A stretch of DNA of 64,000 nucleotides. It comes from Halorientalis marina. Its GTDB lineage: Archaea > Halobacteriota > Halobacteria > Halobacteriales > Haloarculaceae. The notes under the pieces are model-generated. The model saw only the letters and a list, made by a program, of their open reading frames with translations. It was not told where the DNA came from and searched no databases. Positions 1 through 9,117 of the stretch are shown one piece after another (positions within the stretch are counted from its first letter, which is position 1; each line of letters begins with the position of its first letter). Location of the stretch: positions 3,162,001 through 3,226,000 of the forward strand of contig NZ_CP095487.1 in assembly GCF_023028345.1 (NCBI RefSeq). Reading direction: 5' to 3'. The translations under genes were made by a program, and so were the position numbers.

Positions 1-1738
1 AGGGCGTCGGTGGAGGGCCCTGTGGCGGGAGGCGGTGCTGGCGCGGGACGCGGATCGTGACGACGCTGCCGCGGGGGTCCTCGGCGGGGTCGCCGGCGAC
101 CAGCGGCGTTCCCGTCTCGGCGCGGTCCGCGAAGGAGACCTCGCCGTCGAGCATCGTCACGCCCCAGTTGACGAGCCACAGCCCCAGCCCGCTCCCGTGT
201 TCCAGCGGCGTCTCGGTCCCTTTCACGAGCACCTCGCGTTCCTGGTCCGGGATGCCGGGACCGTTGTCGGCGACCCTGATCTCGATCTCGTCGCCGGCGC
301 GGTCGACGGTGATGCCGATCCGGGGCTCCGGGTCGTCGTTGTGGATGACCGCGTTTTCGAGGACGTTCTGGAGGACGGACTCGAGGATGCCGGTCGAGCG
401 TATCTCCAGCCGGTCCGGGAGGTCGGTCTCGACGCGCACCTCGGGATACTCGTGGCGGATGGTGTCGACGAGCCGCTGGACCAGCCCGGGCAGGTCGATG
501 GGTTGTGGGTCGTTGTGCCGGCGGGACATGATCCGCTCGATCTCGCGGGCCTTCATGCCCGTCTCGGTCAGGTCACGGGCGACCATCCGGATGCGGTCGG
601 CCAGCTCCTCGTTCTCGTCGTCGAGCCGGTCCGAGAGCTGTGTCGCGCACACGTCGATGACGTTCATATCGTTACGGAAGTTGTGGCGCAACACGCGGTT
701 GAGCACCTGGAGTTGCTGACGGCGGTTCGTCCGGTTGGTGATGTCTCGGACGACGAGGACGCGCCCGACGCCGCGGTCGTGCTGGTCGGTCAGGAGCGAG
801 ACGCTGACCTCGTAGACCCGCGGGCCCCGACCCGGCCAGACGACGGTGTCCTCCTCGTCGGGGATTTCGAAGTCGTCGTCGAACAGCGCCCCGGCCGGTT
901 CGCCGACGACGGCGTCGCGGTCGCACTCGAACAGCCCCTCCGCGACGGGGTTGACGTCGACGACCACGTCGCTATCGTCGAGGACGACCACGCCGTCGCG
1001 CATGTTCGTCACGACCGCGTTGCGACCGATGCGTCTGGTCGCGGGCACCCGCTGGAGCAGCTCCGACTGGTAGAGGGCGTACGCGAACGTCCCGGCGCTG
1101 ACGGCGAAGGCGTACGGCGTCAGGTCCAGTCCCGGAAGCGGTGCCACGCCGGCCAGCGACAGGAGGTTCGCGACCAGCGGCACCAGCGCACCGATCAGCA
1201 GCGCCAGCGCCTGGTCGGCGAAGAGGTGGTCGGCGGTCAACACCAGCCGCAAGAGCAGGACCATCCCGGCCAGTACCAGCGTGTACCCGAACGCGACGTA
1301 GGCCCAGAACGCCGGGCCGTAACTCTGGACGAACAGCACCACGCCCTCGCGCTGGACGGACGTGGTGTTCGTCCAGACCAGGTGGTGCCAGTCGTTCGTG
1401 AACGCCAGGGCGATCACGACCGCCGGCGGCACCGAGAGCGCCCCGACCGTCCGGCGGGTCACGAGTTCGCTCTGTCCGGTGTACTGGAGCGCGAAGACCA
1501 GCCACGCGACCGGGGCCGGCGCCGAGCCGATCCAGATCGCGCGTTCGAGCAGGGCGCGCGTGCCCGCGTCGGTCGTCACGAGCGCGAGGCCGTAACAGCC
1601 GGCCCAGAACAGCACCGCAACGAGCAGGATACTCAGGGCTGTCGTGCCGGGTTCCGGGCGGCGTCGCCACGTGACCGCCGCGAACCCGGCCGTGATGAGG
1701 GCTGACACCGCGAGTGCCAGCACGTATGGTGAGAACAC
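1..1738 (-). CDS. Sensor histidine kinase, 7TM N-terminus + PAS (3' end outside window)
   Basis: Membrane-bound two-component sensor. Residues 1-225 form about seven hydrophobic helices like the archaeal 7TM histidine-kinase N-domain. A PAS domain follows (about 230-340, containing 'MRDGVVVLDD'). The H-box is 'LNRVLRHNFRNDMNVI' with the phospho-His near 350, followed by a HATPase with N-box 'NVLENAVIHNDDPEP', 'DNGPGI' and 'GSGLGLWLV'. I chose the GTG at 1738 because the first TM segment starts there; no ATG is nearby. The frame is still open at base 1, but the ATPase core is complete ('VTIRVP'), so only a short tail is missing. No response regulator is adjacent. The ligand is unknown. Confidence 0.9.
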   Translation of the reverse strand, partial: MFSPYVLALAVSALITAGFAAVTWRRRPEPGTTALSILLVAVLFWAGCYGLALVTTDAGTRALLERAIWIGSAPAPVAWLVFALQYTGQSELVTRRTVGALSVPPAVVIALAFTNDWHHLVWTNTTSVQREGVVLFVQSYGPAFWAYVAFGYTLVLAGMVLLLRLVLTADHLFADQALALLIGALVPLVANLLSLAGVAPLPGLDLTPYAFAVSAGTFAYALYQSELLQRVPATRRIGRNAVVTNMRDGVVVLDDSDVVVDVNPVAEGLFECDRDAVVGEPAGALFDDDFEIPDEEDTVVWPGRGPRVYEVSVSLLTDQHDRGVGRVLVVRDITNRTNRRQQLQVLNRVLRHNFRNDMNVIDVCATQLSDRLDDENEELADRIRMVARDLTETGMKAREIERIMSRRHNDPQPIDLPGLVQRLVDTIRHEYPEVRVETDLPDRLEIRSTGILESVLQNVLENAVIHNDDPEPRIGITVDRAGDEIEIRVADNGPGIPDQEREVLVKGTETPLEHGSGLGLWLVNWGVTMLDGEVSFADRAETGTPLVAGDPAEDPRGSVVTIRVPRQHRLPPQGPPPTP

Positions 1739-1820
1739 GACTCTATCGTACCCCCTCGACCCCTCGACTACGTCTCCCTTGATTACCCTCTTGAATAACG
1801 ATACGGCCGGTTGCTTCCGG

Positions 1821-1831
1821 CTATATATAAG
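1821..1831 (-). promoter_or_regulatory. Possible TATA box for the histidine kinase
   Basis: On the minus strand the AT-rich run 'cttatatatag' lies about 83 bases before the kinase GTG, in a GC-rich background. This would give a leader of about 55 nt. The position is the only support. Confidence 0.35.
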
Positions 1832-1871
1832 TAGTGTCGCGAACCGGCGAGTACGGCGCTGGCGTGGCCGC

Positions 1872-2336
1872 TCAGTTGGGCAGGTACCGCACGGAGACGA
1901 CGCCAGTCTCGGCAGCCCGGACCTCGACGCGGGCGACGTCCATCCTGGCCGCCCGGGCGACGGTCTCCTCGTCGTCGAGCACGTCCGTCACCGCGTCCTC
2001 GATGCCGTCGGCCGGGACGGTCAGGACGTGGAGTTCCCCCTCGCCGGCCCGCTCCTGCCGGGTCACCTCGCCGACGGCCTGGTCGGCAGCGATCTCCTCG
2101 GCCTGTCGGGTCGGCGGCTCGGCGCTGCGCTCGACGGGGATCGTTCGCTGTCCCCGCAGCTCCGCGACCGTCCAGGCCACCTCCATCGGCGGCTCGGGCT
2201 CGATTGCGGCCTCGACGACGGCGCCGCCCTCGACGCCGGGGTTGTCGGCCAGCGTGTGGACCTGCCCGTCGGCCACGTCGCGCAACACGGCCGAGTCATC
2301 GTCGGCGTGGGTCACGAGAAACGTCCCCTCTTTCAT
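1872..2336 (-). CDS. DUF5812 family protein
   Basis: A 154-residue soluble acidic protein starting 'MKEGTFLVTHADDDSAVLRD' and ending 'VSVRYLPN'. I recognise the haloarchaea-specific DUF5812 pattern (repeated 'GEVT.QERAGEGELHVLTVP' core), for which no function is known to me. The open frame extends further upstream, but the ATG at 2336 gives the family N-terminus. It lies downstream of the membrane gene at 2389-2931 on the same strand, with a 52-base gap, so co-transcription is possible. Confidence 0.8.
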   Translation of the reverse strand: MKEGTFLVTHADDDSAVLRDVADGQVHTLADNPGVEGGAVVEAAIEPEPPMEVAWTVAELRGQRTIPVERSAEPPTRQAEEIAADQAVGEVTRQERAGEGELHVLTVPADGIEDAVTDVLDDEETVARAARMDVARVEVRAAETGVVSVRYLPN

Positions 2337-2388
2337 CGGTTCCGGGTACACCGCGGAGCCTTTTTTCCGTTTCGCGTCGGCCCGGCGG

Positions 2389-2931
2389 TCAGTGCAGGTA
2401 CCGGTGGAGCAGGACCATACCGGCACCGACGGCGACCGGGGGAATCAGTCCGTAGGGAGCTGGAAGGCCGTAGAGGAACTCCACGACGGGCGCGATGGCG
2501 GCCGGCGGCGTCTCCTGCTGTTCGGCCGGCGTCGAGATGACGAGCGTGAGGTACAGCGCGAACACGAACAGGTACCCCGTCGCCGCGAAGCTGGCGTCGT
2601 AGCGCCGCGAGGACCCGGTCCGGCGGTGGCGGCGCGCGACCGAGAGGACGGGCGCGAGCAGCGGGAAGACCACCAGAAAGCCCACGAAGACGAAGAAGGC
2701 CCGCGAGAAGGTGAACACGCCGCCCGAACCCCCAGTCGTGACGGCGATCAACTGGACGATGGCGAACAGGAACACGACGGCGACGAGGGCGGCGAGCAGG
2801 CCGCCGAGGACGGCGTAGGACTTGAACAGCAGCGAGTCGCTGGTCCGCAGGGCGTACGGGAGTGCCCCGAAGAGCCCGTCGTAGGCGTCCTCGTCGCCGC
2901 CCGCGTCCGCGTCCGTCGCCGGTTCGGTCAT
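2389..2931 (-). CDS. Hypothetical four-to-five TM membrane protein
   Basis: A 180-residue protein. Residues 1-40 are acidic and cytosolic ('MTEPATDADAGGDEDAYDGL'). Hydrophobic segments follow at about 41-65, 75-98, 118-135 and 150-178, with a basic loop 'RRHRRTGSSRRYD' between the second and third, consistent with inside-positive topology. I see no catalytic motif. It is divergent from pgi (starts at 2931 and 3054). No function is assigned. Confidence 0.75.
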   Translation of the reverse strand: MTEPATDADAGGDEDAYDGLFGALPYALRTSDSLLFKSYAVLGGLLAALVAVVFLFAIVQLIAVTTGGSGGVFTFSRAFFVFVGFLVVFPLLAPVLSVARRHRRTGSSRRYDASFAATGYLFVFALYLTLVISTPAEQQETPPAAIAPVVEFLYGLPAPYGLIPPVAVGAGMVLLHRYLH

Positions 2932-3053
2932 TGCCAGCCAGTAGGGACGAAGCCCGCAAAAGCGGCGCGGTTCCGGACGGGCGCGGACCGTGGCAGGGAC
3001 GCTCGCCGCCGTCGAACGGGGGAGTTATTGTCCGGGGCGGAAAGCGCACGAAC

Positions 3054-4373
3054 ATGAACGTCGACATCGGGAACGCGCTCGCGAGCGAGGCCGACATCGG
3101 GGTCTCGCGGGACGCCCTCGACGCGCTGGACGACCGCGTCGCCCGCGCACACGACCGCATCGCGCAGGGCCGCGCCGACGACGAGTTCGGCTACGCCAGT
3201 CTGAACCTCCCCGAGCGGACCGACCCCGACGCGATCCGGTCGGCCGTCGCCCCACTGACCGACGCCGAGGCCGTTCTCACGGTGGGTATCGGCGGGAGCG
3301 CGCTCGGCGCGGCCACCATCTCGCAGGCCCTCGGCGGCATCGAGGGCGGCGGCGAGGACGCCCCGCCGCTGTACGTGCTCGACAACGTCGACCCCGCTGC
3401 GATCCGGGAACGGCTCGCCGACCTCCCGCTGGACAAGACCGCCGTCAACGTCGTCTCCCGGTCGGGGACGACCGCCGAGACGCTCTCGAACTTCCTCGTC
3501 GTCCGCGAGGCGATGGAAGAAGCGGGCGTCGACTGGACCGAGCGGACGGTCGTGACGACGGGCGAGGAGGGGCCGCTCCACGTCCTCGCCACCGCCGAGG
3601 ACCTGCCCGAACTGGACGTGCCCGCCGGCGTCCCCGGGCGGTTTGCGGCGCTGTCGGCCGTCGGGCTGGTGCCGGCGGCGATCCAGGGTCACGACATCGA
3701 GGCCGTCCTCGCGGGCGGGCAGGCCGCCGCCGATTCCCTCTCGGGATCGCTGTTCGACTGCCCCGCCTACGCCTACGGCGCGGTCGCTTACGCCCTCGAC
3801 CAGCGCGGTGCGTCGGTCGACGTGATGATGCCCTACGCCGAGCGCCTGGAGTTCTTCGCGGAGTGGTTCGCACAGCTGTGGGCCGAGAGTCTGGGAAAGG
3901 ACAACCTCGGGCAGACGCCCGCGCGGGCGCTCGGCGCGACCGACCAGCACTCCCAACTCCAGCTCTATCGGGCCGGCCCGACGGACAAGCTCGTGACGCT
4001 CGTCCGCCCCCGGGAGCGACCCGACCGGACCATCCCCGAGACCGACGTGGAGGGGCTCTCGTATCTCGGCGGGTCGAGCCTCGGCGCCCTGCTCGACGCC
4101 GAGTTCGAGGCGACGGAGGCGAGCCTCGCGGCTGCCGGCCAGCCCAACGTCCGTGTCGAACTCGATAGGCTGGACGCCCACGGCGTCGGCGAACTCCTCT
4201 ACGCGATGGAGGCGGCCTGTATCCTCGCCGGGGAACTCTACGGCGTCGAGACGTTCGTCCAGCCCGCAGTCGAGTGGGGCAAGCGCGCGGCGCGGGGCCT
4301 GCTCGGCGGCGACTTCGAGGAAGCCGACGCGGTCGCGGACAAGACCGAGCTCGTCGTGGAACGCAGTCCCTAA
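3054..4373 (+). CDS. pgi: Glucose-6-phosphate isomerase
   Basis: Interconverts glucose 6-phosphate and fructose 6-phosphate in gluconeogenesis and sugar metabolism. The 439-residue protein carries the SIS/PGI features: 'LTVGIGGSALGA' near residue 80, 'NVVSRSGTTAETLSNFL' near 140, 'LGQTPARALGATDQHSQLQ' near 290, and a C-terminal 'YGVETFVQPAVEWGKR'. The upstream open frame is arginine-rich and unlike a real N-terminus. The ATG at 3054 follows the AT-rich 'gagttattg' (3022-3030) by about 25 bases, which fits a leaderless haloarchaeal transcript. Confidence 0.95.
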   Translation: MNVDIGNALASEADIGVSRDALDALDDRVARAHDRIAQGRADDEFGYASLNLPERTDPDAIRSAVAPLTDAEAVLTVGIGGSALGAATISQALGGIEGGGEDAPPLYVLDNVDPAAIRERLADLPLDKTAVNVVSRSGTTAETLSNFLVVREAMEEAGVDWTERTVVTTGEEGPLHVLATAEDLPELDVPAGVPGRFAALSAVGLVPAAIQGHDIEAVLAGGQAAADSLSGSLFDCPAYAYGAVAYALDQRGASVDVMMPYAERLEFFAEWFAQLWAESLGKDNLGQTPARALGATDQHSQLQLYRAGPTDKLVTLVRPRERPDRTIPETDVEGLSYLGGSSLGALLDAEFEATEASLAAAGQPNVRVELDRLDAHGVGELLYAMEAACILAGELYGVETFVQPAVEWGKRAARGLLGGDFEEADAVADKTELVVERSP

Positions 4374-4400
4374 ACCCGCTCGGCTCCTGCCTCCGGGCGA

Positions 4401-5540
4401 ATGGGCACAGTACGCTCCGATGACGGAGTGGCGCCGACTGGCGCCGCGCCGACGCTCGGGCTGGTCCTCGCCGGAACCGCGCTGGCCGCGACCTTCCTGC
4501 CCTGGACCGGTGGAACGCCAGTCGTCGACGTGTCGGCAGTCGACGGGAGCGCGCTCGCCGCTGGCCTGGCACTGGTCGCGACCGGGACCTTCGCGCTCCG
4601 ACGGTACGGTGTACTCGACCGTCGGGTCGGGAGCGTCGTCGCCGGACTGTTCTCCGTCGGCGTCGCTGGGGTCGCCCTCTACCGGTTGCTCCGCCCGGCC
4701 GTCGGCGGTACCACGCCGGAGGTCGGTATCGGCCTCCCCGTCGCAGCGGTGGCGACGTTCGCCGCCGTGTTCGTGGCCGTCGCCGACTGGCTGGCACTCC
4801 CCAACGACTCGCTCTGGATGCGGGTCCGCGGCTTCGGGGTCGCCGTCCTGCTCGGGCTCCTCGCCATCGCTGCGAGTTACGCCGTCGCCATCCTGTTCGG
4901 CTCGCTGGCCCTTCCGTTCGGCCTGAACGTCCGCTTCAGCGTCACCACGGTCGGCTCGGGGCTGGGGCTCGTCCTCTTCACCGCCGGCTACCTCCGGTAC
5001 CGCGACTTCGATCCGACGTACGTCGACATCTCGTGGCCGGACCGCCACGACGCCGCGGTCGCGGTCGGCGGTCTCGTCCTCCTGCTCGTGGTCCTCGGCG
5101 GCGTCGGGCTCGCCTTCGACCGGCTCGGCGTCCCCACGGCGACCAGCGCCATCGAGGAACGGGCCGCGGAGATGGCGAACCCGGTCTTCCTGCTCGCGCT
5201 GGTGCCGCTCTCGTTCGTCGCCATCGCCCTGGGCGAGGAACTGGTCTTTCGGAACGTCGTCCAGAAGTACCTCTACGAGGACTTCTCCCGTCGCACGGCC
5301 GTCCTGATGGCGAGTCTCGCCTTCGGTGCCGTCCACTTCCGGCAGTATGCCGACCCGAATCCCGTCGCCACGCTCTCGACGCTGTTCATCGTCTTCACCC
5401 TCTCGCTGGTGCTCGGCTGGCTCTACTACCGGACCGAGAACCTGCTCGTTCCCATCGCCGTCCACGGCGCGTTCAACGCCATCCAGTTCGCCGCCCTCTA
5501 CGTGCAGTTGACCGGCGGACTCTCCGCGTACGGCCTCTGA
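4401..5540 (+). CDS. CPBP family intramembrane glutamic endopeptidase
   Basis: A 379-residue multispanning protein with about ten hydrophobic helices. The C-terminal CPBP/ABI domain has the three expected motifs in order: 'GEELVFRN' (EExxxR, about 278), 'FGAVHF' (FxxxH, about 309) and 'HGAFNA' (HxxxN, about 355). In Rce1-type proteases these residues form the in-membrane catalytic site. The N-terminal half (1-215) is an extra set of TM helices without a recognised family. It starts 28 bases after pgi on the same strand and may be read through from it. The substrate is unknown. Confidence 0.9.
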   Translation: MGTVRSDDGVAPTGAAPTLGLVLAGTALAATFLPWTGGTPVVDVSAVDGSALAAGLALVATGTFALRRYGVLDRRVGSVVAGLFSVGVAGVALYRLLRPAVGGTTPEVGIGLPVAAVATFAAVFVAVADWLALPNDSLWMRVRGFGVAVLLGLLAIAASYAVAILFGSLALPFGLNVRFSVTTVGSGLGLVLFTAGYLRYRDFDPTYVDISWPDRHDAAVAVGGLVLLLVVLGGVGLAFDRLGVPTATSAIEERAAEMANPVFLLALVPLSFVAIALGEELVFRNVVQKYLYEDFSRRTAVLMASLAFGAVHFRQYADPNPVATLSTLFIVFTLSLVLGWLYYRTENLLVPIAVHGAFNAIQFAALYVQLTGGLSAYGL

Positions 5541-5631
5541 CCGTGCGATGGCGAGCCCCACACGACCGCCCGATCCGAAGCCGGTGTCGCGTTCCTTTCG
5601 TCGCCGCAGGCCGCGAAACCACCATAGAGGG

Positions 5632-5651
5632 CGTCAGACGGCGGTCTGACG
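5632..5651. promoter_or_regulatory. Palindrome overlapping a promoter (possible operator)
   Basis: Perfect 8-bp arms 'cgtcagac' and 'gtctgacg' separated by 4 bases. The T-rich 'gggtttttatc' follows directly and is well placed as a TATA element for the small gene at 5685. The overlap with the promoter suggests an operator, but a terminator for the preceding gene would look similar. Confidence 0.4.
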
Positions 5652-5684
5652 GGTTTTTATCGGCCGCGGCGAGAACTATGTGGT

Positions 5685-5819
5685 ATGCCGACCCGCTACA
5701 CGGTCGTTTGCGATAGCGACCGGGCGCGGGAGATCCAGCGGCTCGCCCGGGAGTACGACCTCACCGAGGAGGAGGTTCTCCGACAGCTACTCGACATCGG
5801 GCTGGAGCACATCGACTAG
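5685..5819 (+). CDS. Small 44-aa RHH/CopG-like protein
   Basis: Encodes 'MPTRYTVVCDSDRAREIQRL' followed by 'AREYDLTEEEVLRQLLDIGL' and ending EHID. A short beta-strand followed by two helices ('RAREIQRLAREY', 'TEEEVLRQLLDIGLEH') is the layout of a ribbon-helix-helix protein. At 44 residues it is near the minimum for that fold. Its stop codon overlaps the convergent NOB1 stop (5816-5819). It lies about 30 bases behind a TATA-like element and a palindrome, so it could be self-regulated. The family call is from the secondary-structure pattern only. Confidence 0.65.
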   Translation: MPTRYTVVCDSDRAREIQRLAREYDLTEEEVLRQLLDIGLEHID

Positions 5820-6274
5820 GCCGGGTTCTTCCGCGAGAGGTCGCTCCCGCAGACGGGACAGCGGTCGTGATCGTCGTCGAACTCGCGGCCACAGCCCGCA
5901 CACTGGAAGCGCCACTCGCGCTGTTCGTCGATGCCCTCGCGGGCGATGACCTCGACGGTGACGTCGAGTTTCTCCGCGACGTTCTGCATCGCGTAGTCGT
6001 CGGTGACGAGCGTGCCGTCGAGCTCGAAGGCGGCGGCGACGAGTCGGATGTCCGTCTTCGAGAGCTCCCCGAGGTCACCGGTCTCGCGGGCGGCCCGTTC
6101 GATCCGCTCGACGGTCTCGTCCTCGGGGATGTGGAGGTGCATCCCGGAGCCTTCGAGCGCGTCGAAGCGGTAGGCGTGTTCGTCTTCGAGTTCCTCGCGG
6201 ACGAGCGGGATGGAGGCGACGCTCGCCTGGGTGTGATACTCGTGGATGAACGCTGACGTGTCGAGAACGTGCAT
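5816..6274 (-). CDS. nob1: NOB1-type endonuclease (PIN + zinc ribbon)
   Basis: Predicted 16S rRNA 3'-end maturation nuclease of 152 residues. The PIN domain begins 'MHVLDTSAFIHEY' (Asp5) and has further acidic residues at 'SKTDIRL' (Asp75) and 'VTDDYA' (Asp92/93). The C-terminal zinc ribbon uses Cys125, Cys128, Cys139 and Cys142 ('CAGCGREF' and 'CPVCGSDL'). Archaeal Nob1 has this order and size. It lies next to the PRC-barrel gene and aIF5B, a translation-related neighbourhood. Confidence 0.92.
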   Translation of the reverse strand: MHVLDTSAFIHEYHTQASVASIPLVREELEDEHAYRFDALEGSGMHLHIPEDETVERIERAARETGDLGELSKTDIRLVAAAFELDGTLVTDDYAMQNVAEKLDVTVEVIAREGIDEQREWRFQCAGCGREFDDDHDRCPVCGSDLSRKNPA

Positions 6275-6287
6275 CTGGTCGGGCGGC

Positions 6288-6527
6288 CTACGTCTGGACG
6301 ATCATGTGGTCTTTGACGGCCTGTACGCGCTCGACGGGGACGAGCAGGCGCCCGCCCTCGTCGCGGCTGAACTCGGTGTCCCGCGTGAACCCCTCGGGAT
6401 CGACGACGAGGTTCGCGAGCCGACCCGAGTTGGCGTCCATCGTGATGTTGTACAGCATCCCGAGCTCGGTGCCGTCGGTCCCCATGACGGCCTTGCCCGA
6501 GAGGTTCTCGGCCAGTATCTCTGCCAT
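6288..6527 (-). CDS. PRC-barrel domain protein
   Basis: A 79-residue protein starting 'MAEILAENLSGKAVMGTDGT' and containing 'LGMLYNITMDANSGRLANLV', typical of a single PRC-barrel. These small beta-barrels are often linked to RNA processing in archaea. The ATG at 6527 gives the family N-terminus; a longer frame would add only seven residues. The stop codon is 13 bases before the NOB1 start, so the two are probably one operon, divergent from infB. Confidence 0.85.
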   Translation of the reverse strand: MAEILAENLSGKAVMGTDGTELGMLYNITMDANSGRLANLVVDPEGFTRDTEFSRDEGGRLLVPVERVQAVKDHMIVQT

Positions 6528-6565
6528 ACCACCGCGTGCGTATTCCACTCACATAAACGCCACGA

Positions 6566-6589
6566 CCCGTCAGACGTCCGTCTGTCGGG
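6566..6589. promoter_or_regulatory. Near-perfect palindrome in the PRC-barrel/infB divergent region
   Basis: Arms 'cccgtcagacg' and 'cgtctgtcggg', 11 bp with one mismatch and a 2-base centre. It shares the 'cgtcagac' core with the palindrome at 5632-5651. It is placed between two divergent promoters and upstream of the infB TATA element (about 6676-6685, 'gttataaat'). It may be an operator for one or both units. Confidence 0.35.
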
Positions 6590-6733
6590 CGCTAACCGTG
6601 CCAGCGCGTCGTCGCCGGCCGGCGGGCCCGCGAGCAGGACGGGCGGTCCGACCGCGGCCGGCGACCCAACCCGAGAGTTATAAATGGCGCGCACGGCTGA
6701 TAACTGGTAAGGATTTTCCGACGGTGATCTCCC

Positions 6734-8554
6734 ATGGCAGATTCTCACACTGACGTCGACGCGGGCACAGGGGACGGGTCGCGGGACCTCCGGACGCCGA
6801 TCGTCGCGGTCCTCGGCCACGTCGACCACGGCAAGACGACACTGCTGGACAAGATCAGGGGCTCTGCCGTCAGCGAGGGCGAGGCCGGTGCCATCACACA
6901 GCACATCGGCGCCACCGCCGTCCCGCTCGACACCATCTCCGAGATGGCCGGGAGTCTCGTCGACCCGGACGACTTCGACCTCCCCGGCTTGCTGTTCATC
7001 GACACGCCCGGCCACCACTCCTTCTCGACGCTGCGCTCCCGCGGCGGCGCGCTCGCGGATATCGCCATCCTCGTCGTCGACGTCAACGACGGCTTCCAGC
7101 CCCAGACCATCGAGGCCATCGAGATACTCAAGCGGACGGCCACGCCCTTCGTCGTCGCGGCCAACAAGGTCGACACCGTCCCCGGCTGGAACCCCAACGA
7201 GGGCGAACCCATCCAGCAAACCCTCGAGAAGCAGTCGGAGCGCGTCCAGGGCGACGTGAACGACAACCTCTACAAGATCATCGGCGAACTCTCGGACCAC
7301 GACTTCTCCGCGGACATGTACTGGCGCGTCCAGAACTTCCAGAAGAACGTCGGCGTCGTCCCCGTCTCCGCCATCACCAGCGAGGGGATTCCCGACCTCC
7401 TGACCGTCCTCATGGGCCTCTCCCAGCGGTACATGAAAGACGAGATGCACATCGACGTGGCCGGCCCCGGCGCCGGTACCGTACTGGAGGTCAAGGACAC
7501 GCAGGGCTTCGGGACGACCATCGACGCCGTCCTCTACGACGGCACCATCCGCGCGGACGACCAGATCGTCGTCGGCGGCCTCAACGAACCCATCGTCACC
7601 GACGTGCGCGCGCTCCTCCAGCCGAAACCGCTGAAGGAGATCCGCACCGAGAAGGAGTTCGAGAAGGTCCCCGAAGTCAAGGCCGCCGCGGGGGTCAAGA
7701 TCGCCGCGCCGGACCTCGACGACGCGATGGCCGGCGCACCCATCCGGGTCGTCCGGAACCGCGACCCCGCGGACGTGGTCGCCGAGGTCGAGGAGGAACT
7801 CGCGGAGATCACCGTCAACACGCAGGAAAACGGCGTCGTCGTCAAGGCCGACACGCTCGGCTCGCTGGAGGCGCTCGCCAGCACGCTCGACGAGGAGGAG
7901 ATCCCCATCGTCCGCGCGGAGGTCGGCGACGTGGCCCCGCGGGACGTGCGGGTAGCCGGGACCGCCAAGGAGACGAAACACGAGTCCATCCTCGCGTTCT
8001 CGGTGGACATCCTCGACGACGCCGAGCAGTTGGCCGAACAGGAGGACGTCCGTATCTTCGAGCACGACGTGATCTACCGGCTGATCGAGTCCTACGAGGA
8101 GTACGTCGAGGAGATGGAACAGTCCCAGCAGGAGCAGGTGCTCGAAAACATCACCCGGCCCGCGCGGTTCCAGATACTCCCCGACCACACCTTCCGACAG
8201 AACGACCCGGCCGTCGTCGGCGTCGAAGTCCTCTCGGGAACGATCACGCGCAACTCCAACGTCGCGATGTTCAATGGGGGTGCTCCCGAGCGGATCGGTC
8301 GCATGAAGTCCATCCAGGACGAAGGCGAGGACGTCGACGAGGCCCGGAAGGGCGACCGCGTCGCCGTCTCCATCGACGGCCCCACCGTCGGCCGCGACAT
8401 CGAGGAAGGCGACGAACTCTGGATCGAGCTCCCGGAGAAACACGCCAAGATCCTCGAACAGGAGCTCAGCGAGGACATCCCCGCCGACGAACGCGACGCG
8501 CTCCGGATGTACCTCGACAAACAGCGCGACCGCGACCCCTTCTGGGGGAAGTAG
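6734..8554 (+). CDS. infB: Translation initiation factor aIF5B/IF2
   Basis: GTPase that promotes subunit joining and initiator tRNA positioning. The protein has 606 residues. G1 is 'GHVDHGKTT' (28-36), G3 is 'DTPGHHSF' (about 92) and G4 is 'NKVD' (about 141). Domains II-IV follow, and the C-terminus ends '[14 protein letters not shown]', typical of archaeal aIF5B. The start is the ATG after 'ggtgatctccc'. A TATA-like 'gttataaat' about 50 bases upstream suggests a short leader. No intein is present. Confidence 0.96.
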   Translation: MADSHTDVDAGTGDGSRDLRTPIVAVLGHVDHGKTTLLDKIRGSAVSEGEAGAITQHIGATAVPLDTISEMAGSLVDPDDFDLPGLLFIDTPGHHSFSTLRSRGGALADIAILVVDVNDGFQPQTIEAIEILKRTATPFVVAANKVDTVPGWNPNEGEPIQQTLEKQSERVQGDVNDNLYKIIGELSDHDFSADMYWRVQNFQKNVGVVPVSAITSEGIPDLLTVLMGLSQRYMKDEMHIDVAGPGAGTVLEVKDTQGFGTTIDAVLYDGTIRADDQIVVGGLNEPIVTDVRALLQPKPLKEIRTEKEFEKVPEVKAAAGVKIAAPDLDDAMAGAPIRVVRNRDPADVVAEVEEELAEITVNTQENGVVVKADTLGSLEALASTLDEEEIPIVRAEVGDVAPRDVRVAGTAKETKHESILAFSVDILDDAEQLAEQEDVRIFEHDVIYRLIESYEEYVEEMEQSQQEQVLENITRPARFQILPDHTFRQNDPAVVGVEVLSGTITRNSNVAMFNGGAPERIGRMKSIQDEGEDVDEARKGDRVAVSIDGPTVGRDIEEGDELWIELPEKHAKILEQELSEDIPADERDALRMYLDKQRDRDPFWGK

Positions 8555-8558
8555 GCGT

Positions 8559-8584
8559 TTTGTGTAGCCGTCTGACTACACAAA
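8559..8584 (+). terminator. Hairpin after infB, probable terminator
   Basis: Perfect 9-bp arms 'tttgtgtag' (8559-8567) and 'ctacacaaa' (8576-8584) with an 8-base loop. It begins five bases after the infB stop codon and marks the last GC-rich core sequence before the AT-richer island. Confidence 0.55.
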
Positions 8585-8851
8585 TTCGAGCGTATTAGCC
8601 TACGGTCAGGGTCAACCGTGCCAGACTACTCTACCAATCTGATAGATAGCCGTTTCGCTACTTCTCGCGCGTCACTCAAACCCCAACCAACACTATCCAC
8701 AAGGGTCCCCCATCAAGATTACAGAGCGAACGGGTCCCCACTCACGTAGGTGTAGGGGTGGATAAATGCCCTCCAAAGCTGTGACATTGCTTCAACCACT
8801 TGTTCCGAAAAAACGCCCCGTTTTAAAACAGATAGCCTGCAATTTGAAAAC

Positions 8852-9085
8852 ATGGGAATATTGAGTTGGCTTGGAGAGAAAATATCCGAGCTGTTAGGCT
8901 ATATCGACCCAGCGGTTACAACAGGCATTTTGATTTTTTGGGGAGGCGGACTTGTGGCAATGAGTCAAACGAATAGTTCCACTGAATATGGATTGGTCGC
9001 AGTCGTGGGGTGGTCAATCCTTTGCATGATCTTCTACATGATGATGTGGGAATTCAGAGTAGATGCAGGATTGACGGAAAGTTGA
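8852..9085 (+). CDS. Small two-TM membrane protein (island)
   Basis: A 77-residue protein, 'MGILSWLGEKISELLGYIDP' then two hydrophobic stretches (about 24-41 and 47-66) and a short charged tail. A TATA-like 'ttttaaaac' is about 30 bases before the ATG. I recognise no family. It is convergent with the small membrane protein at 9118-9357 (32-base gap). The 265 bases upstream, back to the infB hairpin, hold no gene that I can see. Confidence 0.6.
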   Translation: MGILSWLGEKISELLGYIDPAVTTGILIFWGGGLVAMSQTNSSTEYGLVAVVGWSILCMIFYMMMWEFRVDAGLTES

Positions 9086-9117
9086 AGAACCGACAACTCG
9101 CTCTCCTTCTGAGGGTT

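Noticed and set aside
2928..5561. Very long open frame on the minus strand opposite pgi and the CPBP gene
   Set aside because: Composition is a mirror of GC-rich coding on the other strand (Gly/Arg/Val/Asp-rich, no motif); pgi and CPBP explain the region.
6302..8443. Long minus-strand frame opposite infB
   Set aside because: Antisense shadow; aIF5B is unmistakable on the plus strand.
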